Below, piece by piece: positions 18,363 through 27,599 of a stretch of 64,000 nucleotides of DNA. This DNA is from an uncultured Bdellovibrionales bacterium (GTDB lineage Bacteria > Bdellovibrionota > Bdellovibrionia > Bdellovibrionales > Bdellovibrionaceae), in NCBI GenBank assembly GCA_903926205.1, contig CAIYID010000049.1, positions 1-64,000 of the forward strand, written 5' to 3'. The position numbers and the translations under genes were made by a program. The notes below the pieces were generated by a model, which searched no databases, was not told the DNA's origin, and saw only the letters and a program-made list of their open reading frames with translations. Within the stretch, counting starts at the first letter, position 1. Every line of letters starts with the position of its first letter.

Positions 18363-18375
18363 CGTTTCAGACACC

Positions 18376-19596
18376 TTATTGGCTACCCAAAGAGGCCATG
18401 TCGAAAATTGGAAGATACATGGCGAGAACAAGCACGGCAATGACTCCGCCCAAACCCACCATCAATATTGGATCAATCATCGAAGTCATTGCTTTGACTG
18501 CAACCTCTATGTCATCTTCGTAAAAATCTGCAATTTTTCCAAACATTGCATCCAAAGTTCCTGATTTTTCTCCAATAGAAATCATTTGCGACACCATGTC
18601 CGGAATGGCCTTTTCTTTTGATAAAGGAAAGGCCAATGGACGACCTGCCGTCACAAATTCTTTCGAACGTAAAAGTGCTTCTTCAATCACTACATTTCCC
18701 GAAGTGCGAGAAGCAATGTCCAAAGCATCAATGACTCCCACTCCGGATCTTAAGAGAGTTTCTAAGGTTCGCGACATTCGAGCCACTGCGGCCTTTTGAA
18801 CCACATCACCAATCACTGGCATCCCGATTAAAAGTTTGTCCAATTCTTTTTTTCCTTCAGGTGTTTTAATGTAGGTATAAATAAAATAACCACCACTGAA
18901 AATCCCTATTATTAAAATTTGATACTTTGTTACTAAAAAATTACTCAGATTCACAACCATTTGCGTAAGCATCGGTAAGGCTTTGCCACTACTGATATAC
19001 ATCTCTTGGAATTTTGGAATAATGAACACCAACATACCTGTAATCACCAAAATCGCGACGAAAATGATTGCCGCAGGATAAACCATCGCCCCTTTGACTT
19101 GGCCTTTGATTCTTTGTGATTTCTCCATATAAATAGACAATCGATCTAATATTCCATCCAAAATACCAGCTTCCTCGCCAGCACGAACCATATTCACGTA
19201 CAATCGATCAAAAATTCCCGGATAAACCGCCATCGATTCACCCAAACGTTTTCCACCTTCGATCGATTCACGAACTCTACCCGTGACCTCTTTCAGTATG
19301 GGATTCCGGCTACCGTCTTCAAGAATTTTTATCGCTTCCACAATCGGGACACCCGCATTCACAAGTGTTGAAAATTGACGTGTAAAAATTTGCAATTCTT
19401 TTGAACTAATTTTTTTACTCGCGTTGACATTAACAGAGGGTTTCGCTTTTCCAACTTTCCCTATCAGAGCAAGCCGCACGGGGGTCAGGTCCTGGGTTCG
19501 AAGTTTAACGCGTGCTTCGCTTTCATTCGCAGCGTCGATCTGACCCACTTGAACTTTTCCACTCGCATTTTTCGCTTGATAAGCAAATTTTGGCAT
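18376..19596 (-). CDS. pilC: Type IV pilus inner-membrane platform protein PilC
   Basis: 406 residues, normal length. Two T2SF domains: ELQIFTRQFSTLVNAGVPI and a second copy near RMSRTLETLLRSGVGVIDAL, each followed by hydrophobic segments (VYPAAIIFVAILVITGMLVF; GGYFIY; PILMVGLGGVIAVLVLAMYLPIF). PilC couples the cytoplasmic assembly ATPases to pilin addition in the inner membrane. It starts 3 nt after the PilT-like gene and is followed by pilS. Confidence 0.95.
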   Translation of the reverse strand: MPKFAYQAKNASGKVQVGQIDAANESEARVKLRTQDLTPVRLALIGKVGKAKPSVNVNASKKISSKELQIFTRQFSTLVNAGVPIVEAIKILEDGSRNPILKEVTGRVRESIEGGKRLGESMAVYPGIFDRLYVNMVRAGEEAGILDGILDRLSIYMEKSQRIKGQVKGAMVYPAAIIFVAILVITGMLVFIIPKFQEMYISSGKALPMLTQMVVNLSNFLVTKYQILIIGIFSGGYFIYTYIKTPEGKKELDKLLIGMPVIGDVVQKAAVARMSRTLETLLRSGVGVIDALDIASRTSGNVVIEEALLRSKEFVTAGRPLAFPLSKEKAIPDMVSQMISIGEKSGTLDAMFGKIADFYEDDIEVAVKAMTSMIDPILMVGLGGVIAVLVLAMYLPIFDMASLGSQ

Positions 19597-19598
19597 CG

Positions 19599-20642
19599 CT
19601 AAAATCCAACTTTTTCCAACATTTGGTCAAGTTCTTCGGGACGCGGACTTTCTGCAAACCCGGCTTTGACATCAATTTTTCTTTTCATCATTAAGTTCAT
19701 TAAACATTGGTTGAGCGTTCTCATTCCGGCTTTTTCACCAACTGCACTCATTAGATCTTCAACAATTTCCCATTGATTATCGATGACGGCTTTGCGTATA
19801 TCCTTAGTGAACAATAAAAGTTCATAGGCGGCCTGCATGCCTTTCTCTATAGCTGGAACCAGACGCACGTTCAAAACTAACTGAGTCACTTCCGCAAGCC
19901 TTCTTCTCCCGATGTCGGTAGAGGTTTCTAATTTTTCGGAGAGCCTCTCGATTGCCACTTGCACAGTTGCGAAAGGCAATGTCATCAACACTCGCACTCC
20001 CATTTCACCAATATTAATTGCTTGCCTCCAAGCTTGGACTCGATGACTGTCAATCACCACAAAATCAAAGCCACGTAGCAACTGATGAGACATCGCTAAA
20101 CTCTCGATCGGAAATATTTGCCAGAGCCCAGTCACTGAACCCTCAGCATATTCCTCAGGCTGATCTGTAAAAACCGCGATAGATCGTCGTTGTTCTTCAC
20201 TCGCTTCTTTAGCAAAAAGCTGTACAAGAGTGGTCCTCCCTGATCGACGAGGACCTGTAATTATATTTACACCAACTGATTTTTTAAACACTTCTAAAAC
20301 GGCTGGTGGCAAAGCAAAATCGGATAATTGCACGTGAGCGTTCTTCCAAGAAAAATAGACATTGAATCCTTGATCAGATCGCGTGAACACATAATGAAAA
20401 CGTTTTTCTTTAATTTGCAGACTTCCGCTAATCATTCCCTTTTCAAGCAATTCAATTCTTTCCTCATCGCTCAGCAAAGCAAGAGTTTGCTCGCGTACAA
20501 ACGCCGGAGAAAATTCTTCTTCCATTAATGGATGCCAGCCTTTGCGCGTCCGCACCATCGGCCGCTGTGCGCTGATTAAGCGCAGCTCACTCGAATTTGC
20601 CTTCTCTGCGTCCTGCAGAATATCTAGTAAATTGATCATCAT
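19599..20642 (-). CDS. Degenerate PilT-like protein, probably inactive as an ATPase
   Basis: 347 residues, the length of PilT, with its C-terminal pattern (GMRTLNQCLMNLMMKRKID, where PilT has the helix after AIRNLI). The ATPase motifs are broken: Walker A reads GPRRSGRTT (residues 130-138) with Arg for the catalytic Lys; the Asp box reads FTDQPEEY instead of IEDPIEF; the Walker B/GE region is FDFVVIDSHR rather than DVILVGEMRD; and the His box TLHT is TLPF. It overlaps the pilB stop as ATGA and precedes pilC, exactly where retraction ATPases sit. I infer a regulatory or structural subunit that binds PilC or PilB/PilT hexamers rather than a motor. Confidence 0.8.
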   Translation of the reverse strand: MMINLLDILQDAEKANSSELRLISAQRPMVRTRKGWHPLMEEEFSPAFVREQTLALLSDEERIELLEKGMISGSLQIKEKRFHYVFTRSDQGFNVYFSWKNAHVQLSDFALPPAVLEVFKKSVGVNIITGPRRSGRTTLVQLFAKEASEEQRRSIAVFTDQPEEYAEGSVTGLWQIFPIESLAMSHQLLRGFDFVVIDSHRVQAWRQAINIGEMGVRVLMTLPFATVQVAIERLSEKLETSTDIGRRRLAEVTQLVLNVRLVPAIEKGMQAAYELLLFTKDIRKAVIDNQWEIVEDLMSAVGEKAGMRTLNQCLMNLMMKRKIDVKAGFAESPRPEELDQMLEKVGF

Positions 20643-22324
20643 GAATCCTTTACTGAAGCATTAACGACTTCCTCAATTGTTGTTTCTCCACGCTTTAACT
20701 TCAAAAGTGCCGCTCTCCGCAAGGTCCGCATTCCCTCGGCACGGGCCATGTTTCGAATATCTGCAGCACTCGCACCATTTAAAACAAGTTCCTTAATTTT
20801 TTCTGACATTTTCATCACTTCAAAAATTGCGATTCGTCCTTTGATTCCTGTGTTTGAGCAAGCATGACAGCCTCGGCCTTTGAAGAGGCGATACTCTCCT
20901 ACTTCTTTTGGCTCAACTCCGATTTCGATCAAGGCTTTAGGAACGACTTCGACAGGAGCTTTACATTCCTCACAGAGGCGTCCTACCAACCGCTGCGCAA
21001 CGATCAGAGTCAAAGTGCTAGTCACAATATATCCAGCCACCCCCATCTCCATCAAACGAGAAACTGTTTGCGGAGCATCGTTGGTGTGCAAAGTACTCAC
21101 CACCAAGTGACCAGTGGATGCGGCTTTCATCGCAATTTCTGCAGTTTCTAAATCCCGGATCTCCCCCACCATGATAATATCTGGATCCTGACGAAGAAAA
21201 CTGCGAAGTGCAACCGCAAAATTCAGATCAATATCTGGGTTCATTTGGACTTGATTAATTCCCTCAAAGTTATACTCCACCGGATCTTCCGCCGTAGAAA
21301 TATTGACATCTGGCCGGTTCAAATCCACCAGCGCCGAATAAATAGTTGTCGTTTTTCCAGAACCCGTTGGCCCTGTGATCAACACAAGTCCTTGAGGCAT
21401 ATGAATCGCGTCTTTCAATTGGTACAAATCATCAGGTTCCATTCCTAATTTTGTCATGTCTAATTGCAAATTTGATTTATCCAAAAGACGCATAACTACT
21501 TTTTCACCCCAAATGGTGGGAAGCACGGACACCCGAAAATCCATGTCTTTGCCGCCGCGATATTTAATTTTTATACGACCATCTTGAGGGCGGCGTTTCT
21601 CTGCGATATCGAGTTTAGCCATAATTTTAATCCGACTCGCAATGGCAGCGCTGGAAGCGGACGGTTGAGAAGTCGCTTCAAGCATAACGCCATCAATACG
21701 AAAACGTACTCGGAAACGTTTTTCATAAGGCTCAAAGTGAATATCGGAAGCTTTTTTTCGAATCGCATCTGTTAAAATCGCATTCACAAATTTGATGATG
21801 GGACCTTCATCGCCATCAGAATCGGCATCGATTGATTCAACGCTGATTTGAATATCATCGCCGCCATCTTCCTCCGTGTCCTTAATAATCTTTCCGATAT
21901 CGGCGCCAAAATATTTATCAATAGCAGCGGCTATCGCAGTTTCAGTGGCCACCACGGCTTGAATTTTGGAACGAGCAAGAAATCGCAAATCATCTCGAAT
22001 AAATATATTTCCGGGGTCTGAAAAGGCGACCACCAATGTTTGTCCCACTTTTTGTACCGGTAATATCAAATGCTTTTCACATACTTCTCGTGGCACCGAC
22101 TGCGCCACTCCTGGCTGAATCGCAAAATTATTCAGATCAATACTTGGAACTTGATAAAAAGTTTCAAGGGCTTTCAACACTTGAGATTCTTTAACTAAAC
22201 CTTGTTGAATTAGTACTTGAGTGAGTTTATGACCAGAACGTTGAGATTCATCAATGGCTTTGACCATAGCTTCGGGTCTAACCAGTCCTTGTTTTACTAG
22301 AATTTCACCAATTTTCACTGCCAT
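20639..22324 (-). CDS. pilB: Type IV pilus assembly ATPase PilB
   Basis: About 561 residues. N-terminal MshEN/T2SSE-N domain (KIGEILVKQGLV and following), then the secretion ATPase: Asp box TAEDPVEY, Walker A GPTGSGKTTT, Walker B IIMVGEIRDLETAEIAM, His box TLHTNDA, and a tetracysteine zinc site (CEEC and CHAC). All active-site motifs are intact. PilB powers pilus extension. The ATG at 22324 matches the family start; a GTG at 22348 is possible. It follows the AroE-like gene with a short gap and overlaps the PilT-like gene by ATGA. Confidence 0.96.
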   Translation of the reverse strand: MAVKIGEILVKQGLVRPEAMVKAIDESQRSGHKLTQVLIQQGLVKESQVLKALETFYQVPSIDLNNFAIQPGVAQSVPREVCEKHLILPVQKVGQTLVVAFSDPGNIFIRDDLRFLARSKIQAVVATETAIAAAIDKYFGADIGKIIKDTEEDGGDDIQISVESIDADSDGDEGPIIKFVNAILTDAIRKKASDIHFEPYEKRFRVRFRIDGVMLEATSQPSASSAAIASRIKIMAKLDIAEKRRPQDGRIKIKYRGGKDMDFRVSVLPTIWGEKVVMRLLDKSNLQLDMTKLGMEPDDLYQLKDAIHMPQGLVLITGPTGSGKTTTIYSALVDLNRPDVNISTAEDPVEYNFEGINQVQMNPDIDLNFAVALRSFLRQDPDIIMVGEIRDLETAEIAMKAASTGHLVVSTLHTNDAPQTVSRLMEMGVAGYIVTSTLTLIVAQRLVGRLCEECKAPVEVVPKALIEIGVEPKEVGEYRLFKGRGCHACSNTGIKGRIAIFEVMKMSEKIKELVLNGASAADIRNMARAEGMRTLRRAALLKLKRGETTIEEVVNASVKDS

Positions 22325-22340
22325 GAAGGAATTGTAACCT

Positions 22341-23231
22341 TCAATCACTCCCTTTTGTTACTGGACCTTCGGCGAGTTTTTCAACTGAAACACTCTGTTG
22401 AACATATTCAAACCACTTCTGCTCAAACTCTTGCAATGAAATCTTCAGCGGCCCGAGCATTCGACTCAAAATTTTCCAATCAGCTCTTGCTTGCAGAGCG
22501 TGGCCAAATAAGACACGTAAACCAACATGAAGAGCTTCGTCCATCACGGGATTACTCACTTGATCGCTCTGAGTATCCACAACCAGTCCCGCACCAAAAA
22601 TAAAATTTAAGTAAGTAAGATCTTCTTTCAACTCCTGGTGGTCGACGAGGCTCGCCGTATTAATCAAAATCGTGCCATCATTTTTTTGCAGAGTCAGGTC
22701 CATGTTAGGTAAAAAGTTAAATTCAGTATCAAAATAAAGTCGTTTGAAAACATCTGAAAGAGCGTCTGAATTTTCTATTCTCTCTAAAACTAAATTAATT
22801 TTTCGATAACCCAATTGGACTAAAACGGACATTCCAATTCGCATGAACGCGCCCTCACCAGTAATATAAGCTGAGGCCGAAGTATCTAAATTGTCTGCAG
22901 CCGCGACAATGCTCTCGTGCAAGATTTCACGATAAAAACATTCAGACCACCAATTTCCCTTCTTATCTTTAAACACACTATCTAAGCATTGAATTTCTGT
23001 TATTCTTCGAGGAACACCATTAATCAATTGTAAAATATTTGATGAATTCGCTCGATCCACAATAATCCCGTCGGAAAATTTTAAAATTTCTTTCCACTGT
23101 GGGCGTAAGGTTTCCAAATTCAAATCAACATTGATCAGTTCCGCCTCGGCAAATTCTGGAACGGTTTGACTCCAAAATTTTTGTGGCAAATCATCTGGTT
23201 TTGCGGCGATCAAATGAATTCTTTTTTTCAT
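22341..23231 (-). CDS. AroE-fold (shikimate dehydrogenase-like) protein lacking catalytic residues
   Basis: 296 residues, not assigned to a named family. The middle reads like the Rossmann half of shikimate dehydrogenase: SAYITGEGAFMRIGMSVL in place of the GAGGA nucleotide loop, a strand-helix KINLVLERIENSDALSDVF, ILINTASL like the INATP strand, and an end MDEALHVGLRVLFGHALQ resembling the terminal helix GLGMLVxQA. The catalytic Lys and the NTDG Asp of AroE are not found, and the glycine loop is altered. I infer a cofactor-binding relic or pseudoenzyme. It overlaps ribF by ATGA and precedes pilB, so it is co-expressed with both. Confidence 0.5.
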   Translation of the reverse strand: MKKRIHLIAAKPDDLPQKFWSQTVPEFAEAELINVDLNLETLRPQWKEILKFSDGIIVDRANSSNILQLINGVPRRITEIQCLDSVFKDKKGNWWSECFYREILHESIVAAADNLDTSASAYITGEGAFMRIGMSVLVQLGYRKINLVLERIENSDALSDVFKRLYFDTEFNFLPNMDLTLQKNDGTILINTASLVDHQELKEDLTYLNFIFGAGLVVDTQSDQVSNPVMDEALHVGLRVLFGHALQARADWKILSRMLGPLKISLQEFEQKWFEYVQQSVSVEKLAEGPVTKGSD

Positions 23232-24157
23232 TTGAAAAACTCCTTTGCCAAGACTGAGTCTTTCTGAATTTGACTCTTCAATTCTTCAAGAGAACTGAAT
23301 TTTTTCTCTTCTCGAAGAAACTTCAAAAATTCCAATTTCAATTTTTCCTGATATATTTGCCGATCAAAGTTAAAAATATGAGTTTCAACTTTTACTTGAG
23401 CGTCCGTACTCACGGTCGGATTAATTCCAACATTTGTGACTGAAGGAAAGCTCTCTCCGCCCAGTTCTACTCGAGTGCAATAAACACCTTTTTTTAAACT
23501 GGGATTCAAATTCAAACTCAGATTGGCCGTCGGAAATCCAATGGCAGAGCCGCGCTTCGCCCCATGAATCACTTTACCGCAAAGACTGTAGGGCCGACCT
23601 AAAAAACGATTGGCCTTCTCTATGTTTCCAGATGAAAGAGATTCTCGTACACTTGAAGTAGAAACCACTTCGAAGTCCAGAGAAAAAGGAGGTACGATTT
23701 GAAGCTCAATTTTATTTTTTAAACAAAATTCTTCGAGCAATTTTCGCTGCCCAGATCGATTTTTTCCAAAACCAAAATCGTAACCAACGACTAATTGCCG
23801 AGGTTGAAATTTATTTAAAATAAAATCGTTAAGAAATTCTTCTGCTGAAAGATTTTGGAATTCCGTCGTGAACGGCTGAAGAAAGACACCACGAAATCCA
23901 AGCTTCCTCATTTGCTCTCGTTGATCTTCCAAGGAAAATAATCGCGAGTGATTCAACTGAGGATTTAGGACGGCAACAGGATGGGGATCAAAGGTCAGAG
24001 CCACACTTTGTCCCCCATGAGCCTGAGACCAAGCTAAAGAAGCTTGTAAAAGCTGCTGATGCCCCAAATGAATTCCATCAAAATTTCCAATGGTCAGCGA
24101 CAGGGGCCCTAGATCCGTTGGCAGCTGTTTAAGCTCAGAAATATAAAAAAAATTCAT
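23228..24157 (-). CDS. ribF: Bifunctional riboflavin kinase / FAD synthetase
   Basis: 309 residues, typical length. N-terminal nucleotidyltransferase domain with TIGNFDGIHLGHQQLL (the HxGH motif), VGYDFGFGKNRSG and the STSSVRESL motif; C-terminal riboflavin kinase domain with GKVIHGAKRGSAIGFPTANL and KKGVYCTRVEL, VTNVGINPTV and the Glu of VETHIF. It makes FMN and then FAD from riboflavin. First gene of the run that continues through the AroE-like gene into pilB; the 89-nt gap to the divergent CHASE2 kinase should hold both promoters. Confidence 0.95.
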   Translation of the reverse strand: MNFFYISELKQLPTDLGPLSLTIGNFDGIHLGHQQLLQASLAWSQAHGGQSVALTFDPHPVAVLNPQLNHSRLFSLEDQREQMRKLGFRGVFLQPFTTEFQNLSAEEFLNDFILNKFQPRQLVVGYDFGFGKNRSGQRKLLEEFCLKNKIELQIVPPFSLDFEVVSTSSVRESLSSGNIEKANRFLGRPYSLCGKVIHGAKRGSAIGFPTANLSLNLNPSLKKGVYCTRVELGGESFPSVTNVGINPTVSTDAQVKVETHIFNFDRQIYQEKLKLEFLKFLREEKKFSSLEELKSQIQKDSVLAKEFFK

Positions 24158-24246
24158 CCTTATGACTTCCCTATTTCAACTTAATTTAACCGAGCCAACA
24201 CTTTAAAAACACTTGAATTTTCAAAGAGAGTTGATATGGTGCGGCG

Positions 24247-26148
24247 ATGATCGTCAACAATCAACCAACTGACTCCATTTTTTCGCGATTTCTGAGTCAC
24301 GGCTTTCGCTTATTGAGCATTGGTTTTAGACGCCTGGCTCGTCGACGTGGTTTTATTTGGCGAGGTTTCCTCAGCTTCTCAATTGGATCTCTGATGTTCT
24401 TCAGTGACGAAGTCGGTTCTTTTGACACTCGTTTTCAAGTCCGTGGAAATCAAAAAAATTCCGAACAAATTGTCATTCTCAATATCTTTCGTTCGGATGT
24501 TGCGGGCTCCATTAATATGAGAGGCCTGCGCGCCCGTCATGAAATTGGGGATGTCACGGACACTTTCTATTGGAATCGCGAGCTCTGGACTGATCTTCTA
24601 AAAAAAGTCTTAGCCGCTAATCCTCGAAAAATTGGTGTGACACTATTTTTTCCAGATTCCGTGGTTTCAAAAAAAATAAAGGCAGAAGACTTTCCTCTGT
24701 TTTATGATTCTAAAATCACTTGGGCGGCGCTCACCGGCCCTAATGAACGACCAGAATATCCGGCTTTTGCAAAATCAGATCACAGCAATGTGGGCTCGAT
24801 CGAGCTTTTAAGAGACCAAGACGGCGTGATCCGTCGATTCTCCCAGCCCACGGGCGAGATCGAACCGATGGTGCAAATTCTTTCTGAAAACACGAGTCCA
24901 CTTTCCCGTGGGCTTTCACTTATCAATTACCGTGGTGATAACACGGTCTTCACAGAGATGAGCGTCAACGAACTTTTAAGTGACGATTTCCCAATCAGTT
25001 CCTTGAAAGATAAAATTATACTTATCGGCGGAGAGCAACTGAGCTCGAGCCAATATATGACACCGCTCGGTTCCGGCAGTCGACAATCCGTTCTAGCACA
25101 AATGACAAATCATTTACTTGAACACCGCACTATCCATCGTGCCGCCTCCATTGTTTATCTTTCTCTACTCTTGATTTTGATGTCGATCACTGCTTTTGTC
25201 ATGGCCCAATATCCACAAACTGTGGCCCTTTTCTTCATTCTTTGGATTGCGACAGTTTGGTCTGCGCTCTCCGTTTGGGTTTTCGATAGTTTTTGTTTTT
25301 GGCTTCCGATCAATTCCGCTTTAGGTACTGTTTTTTCTTGTTATCTGATTTTCTTAGGCTATCAGGCCAACTACATAGAACGAAAACACTTTCGTCTCCA
25401 ACAACAACAAAAATATTTACAGGAATTAGAACAACTAAAAAATAATTTTGTTTCTTTAATCAGTCATGACTTGAAAACTCCCATCGCAAAAATTCAAGCC
25501 ATTCTTGATCGTTTGGTTCTTAAAAAATTAGACTCAGAAATCCAAAGTGATTTACAAACGCTCAGACAAAGTAATGAAGAACTCAATCGCTACATTCAAT
25601 CCGTACTAAGAATGTTGCGGGTTGAATCTCGTGACTTTCGCTTAAATATCGAAGTCGGAGACGTCAATGAACTTATTAATGATGCCGTGATTCAATTGGC
25701 CCCCTTGGCCACGGAAAAAGGCATTCGAATAGAAACAGAATTAGAGCCAATGTTTTCTTCCGAGTTCGATCAAACCCTGATTCGGGAAGTGATCGTTAAT
25801 CTTTTAGAAAATGCGATAAAGTACACACCCGTGGACGGAAAAGTTATTTTAAAATCATCTGAAAAAAACGGTTTTGTCGAAGTGGATGTGATTGATACAG
25901 GCGAAGGAATTCCTGAAGAAGAAATGCCGCAGATCTTCGGAAAATTCGTTCGAGGCAAAGATCAAGACCTGCGCACAAAAGGCACAGGTTTGGGCTTGTA
26001 TCTTGTTAAATTTTTTATCGAGCTGCATGGTGGGCAAATTCACCTAGAGAGCAGAATCGGTTTAGGAACAAAAGCTTGCTTCACGCTCCCCGTAGAGCAA
26101 GAAAAAAATAAAAGTGGAACTCTTGAGTTAGGAAAGGTGAAGGCATGA
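24247..26148 (+). CDS. CHASE2-domain sensor histidine kinase
   Basis: 633 residues. An N-terminal basic segment and one membrane span lead to a periplasmic CHASE2 domain (about 55-290: FFSDEVGSFDTRFQVRG, IGVTLFFPD, then IILIGG), three transmembrane segments (about 298-375), a coiled coil, HisKA (SLISHDLKTPIAKI, His about 408) and HATPase (NLLENAIKYT, DTGEGI, KGTGLGLYL). Such kinases sense an unknown extracytoplasmic signal. Its stop overlaps the start of the sigma-54 activator (ATGA), identifying that protein as its cognate regulator. Confidence 0.93.
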   Translation: MIVNNQPTDSIFSRFLSHGFRLLSIGFRRLARRRGFIWRGFLSFSIGSLMFFSDEVGSFDTRFQVRGNQKNSEQIVILNIFRSDVAGSINMRGLRARHEIGDVTDTFYWNRELWTDLLKKVLAANPRKIGVTLFFPDSVVSKKIKAEDFPLFYDSKITWAALTGPNERPEYPAFAKSDHSNVGSIELLRDQDGVIRRFSQPTGEIEPMVQILSENTSPLSRGLSLINYRGDNTVFTEMSVNELLSDDFPISSLKDKIILIGGEQLSSSQYMTPLGSGSRQSVLAQMTNHLLEHRTIHRAASIVYLSLLLILMSITAFVMAQYPQTVALFFILWIATVWSALSVWVFDSFCFWLPINSALGTVFSCYLIFLGYQANYIERKHFRLQQQQKYLQELEQLKNNFVSLISHDLKTPIAKIQAILDRLVLKKLDSEIQSDLQTLRQSNEELNRYIQSVLRMLRVESRDFRLNIEVGDVNELINDAVIQLAPLATEKGIRIETELEPMFSSEFDQTLIREVIVNLLENAIKYTPVDGKVILKSSEKNGFVEVDVIDTGEGIPEEEMPQIFGKFVRGKDQDLRTKGTGLGLYLVKFFIELHGGQIHLESRIGLGTKACFTLPVEQEKNKSGTLELGKVKA

Positions 26149-27599
26149 AACCCTCTTTGAAAGTATTGATCGTCGACGATGAGGCGGAGTTGCGAAAAAG
26201 CCTTGCAAGTATTCTTACCAGTTCAATAACAGATTTAGATTTTGAAATCGAAGAAGCCAGTAACGGCAAAGAGGCCGTCACTAAAATCATCGCCGGCGAT
26301 CATGACCTCGTTTTGATGGATGTACGCATGCCTGAAATGAACGGGCTTGAAGCTTTAGCAAAAATCAAAGCTCATACTCCTTCTACTTTTGTGGTTATCG
26401 TGACTGCCCATAGTAATTTGCAAGACGCCGTTGTCGCCATCAAAGAAGGCGCCTACGATTATGTGGAAAAACCTGTGCAAGCACAAAGATTGACAGAAAT
26501 CGTTCGCAAAAGTCTTGAAGCGAAAGAAATGGTCTCAAGTTTGGCACTTTCCAATCCTATTTTTGATGATGATGTTGATAGTGAGTTTGTCGGCCGCTCC
26601 CAAAAAATGAGGGAAGTTTTTGACCTTATTTATCGACTTTGCAAAGTCGACACGACGGTTCTTGTTCGTGGAGAGAACGGCACCGGAAAAGAACTAGTTG
26701 CGCGGGCCATTCATTTTAACTCGCCCAGAAAATCAGGCTCCTTTGTCGCGATTAATTGTGGCGCCATTCCTGATCAGCTGATGGAGAGCGAACTTTTTGG
26801 ACACGAAAAAGGTTCCTTCACCGGAGCTATCGATCGAAAAATTGGTAAATTTCAACTAGCCATCAATGGCACTTTATTTTTGGATGAAATCGGAGAGCTC
26901 AAACCAGACATGCAGGTCAAACTCTTACGCGTCCTTCAAGAGAAAAAATTTATGCCCGTTGGCGGAAATCGCGAAGTAAAAACCAATGCTCGAATTATCG
27001 CTGCGACCAATAGAAATCTAGAAAAAATGATCGAAGATTTACAATTTCGAGAAGATCTTTTTTATCGCTTAAATGTTATGCCAATTTTTCTTCCTCCCTT
27101 ACGCGAACGCTCAGATGATATTCCTGCGTTAGTTCAAACTTTTATCAAAAAATTTGCCAAAGCCATGAACTCTAAAATATCTGGCATCGCACCTGAGGCT
27201 CTGCAGATTTTAAAAAATTATCGCTGGCCAGGAAATATACGAGAATTGGAAAACTCCATCGAACGCGCCTTTATTTTAGAAACTTCTCAAAATATTAGTG
27301 CGGAAAGCTTGCCAGAAGTGATTCGGAAAAGCGCAACAGAATCTGTTCGTGGTGCGACAATGGCGCCTTCTGCTATCGATCAAAAATCTGGATCGACGAA
27401 TCAAAATACGACACAAAAAGGCCTAGATTATGAATCTTTTAAAGAGCAGGCCGAGCGAGATTTCGTTATCAGCGCGCTTAAAGCCAATAAAGGACGCATC
27501 AACCAAACAGTGGCCCGTGCAAATATTCCAAAAAACACTTTGTTGCGTAAAATTAAAAAATACTCAATCAACGTGAAGGATTATACAGATTCGGATTGA
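26145..27599 (+). CDS. NtrC-family sigma-54-dependent response regulator
   Basis: 484 residues: receiver (1-125; VDDE, VLMDVRMPEMNG, YVEKPV), AAA+ activator (about 150-385; Walker A GENGTGKE, contact loop GSFTGA, Walker B TLFLDEIGE), and a C-terminal Fis-type helix-turn-helix (GRINQTVARANIPKNTLLRKI). The sigma-54 contact loop is of a normal form, unlike the PilR-like protein here. Partner of the CHASE2 kinase. Target genes are unknown. Its 3' end overlaps the convergent heptosyltransferase gene by 32 nt. Confidence 0.93.
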   Translation: MKPSLKVLIVDDEAELRKSLASILTSSITDLDFEIEEASNGKEAVTKIIAGDHDLVLMDVRMPEMNGLEALAKIKAHTPSTFVVIVTAHSNLQDAVVAIKEGAYDYVEKPVQAQRLTEIVRKSLEAKEMVSSLALSNPIFDDDVDSEFVGRSQKMREVFDLIYRLCKVDTTVLVRGENGTGKELVARAIHFNSPRKSGSFVAINCGAIPDQLMESELFGHEKGSFTGAIDRKIGKFQLAINGTLFLDEIGELKPDMQVKLLRVLQEKKFMPVGGNREVKTNARIIAATNRNLEKMIEDLQFREDLFYRLNVMPIFLPPLRERSDDIPALVQTFIKKFAKAMNSKISGIAPEALQILKNYRWPGNIRELENSIERAFILETSQNISAESLPEVIRKSATESVRGATMAPSAIDQKSGSTNQNTTQKGLDYESFKEQAERDFVISALKANKGRINQTVARANIPKNTLLRKIKKYSINVKDYTDSD

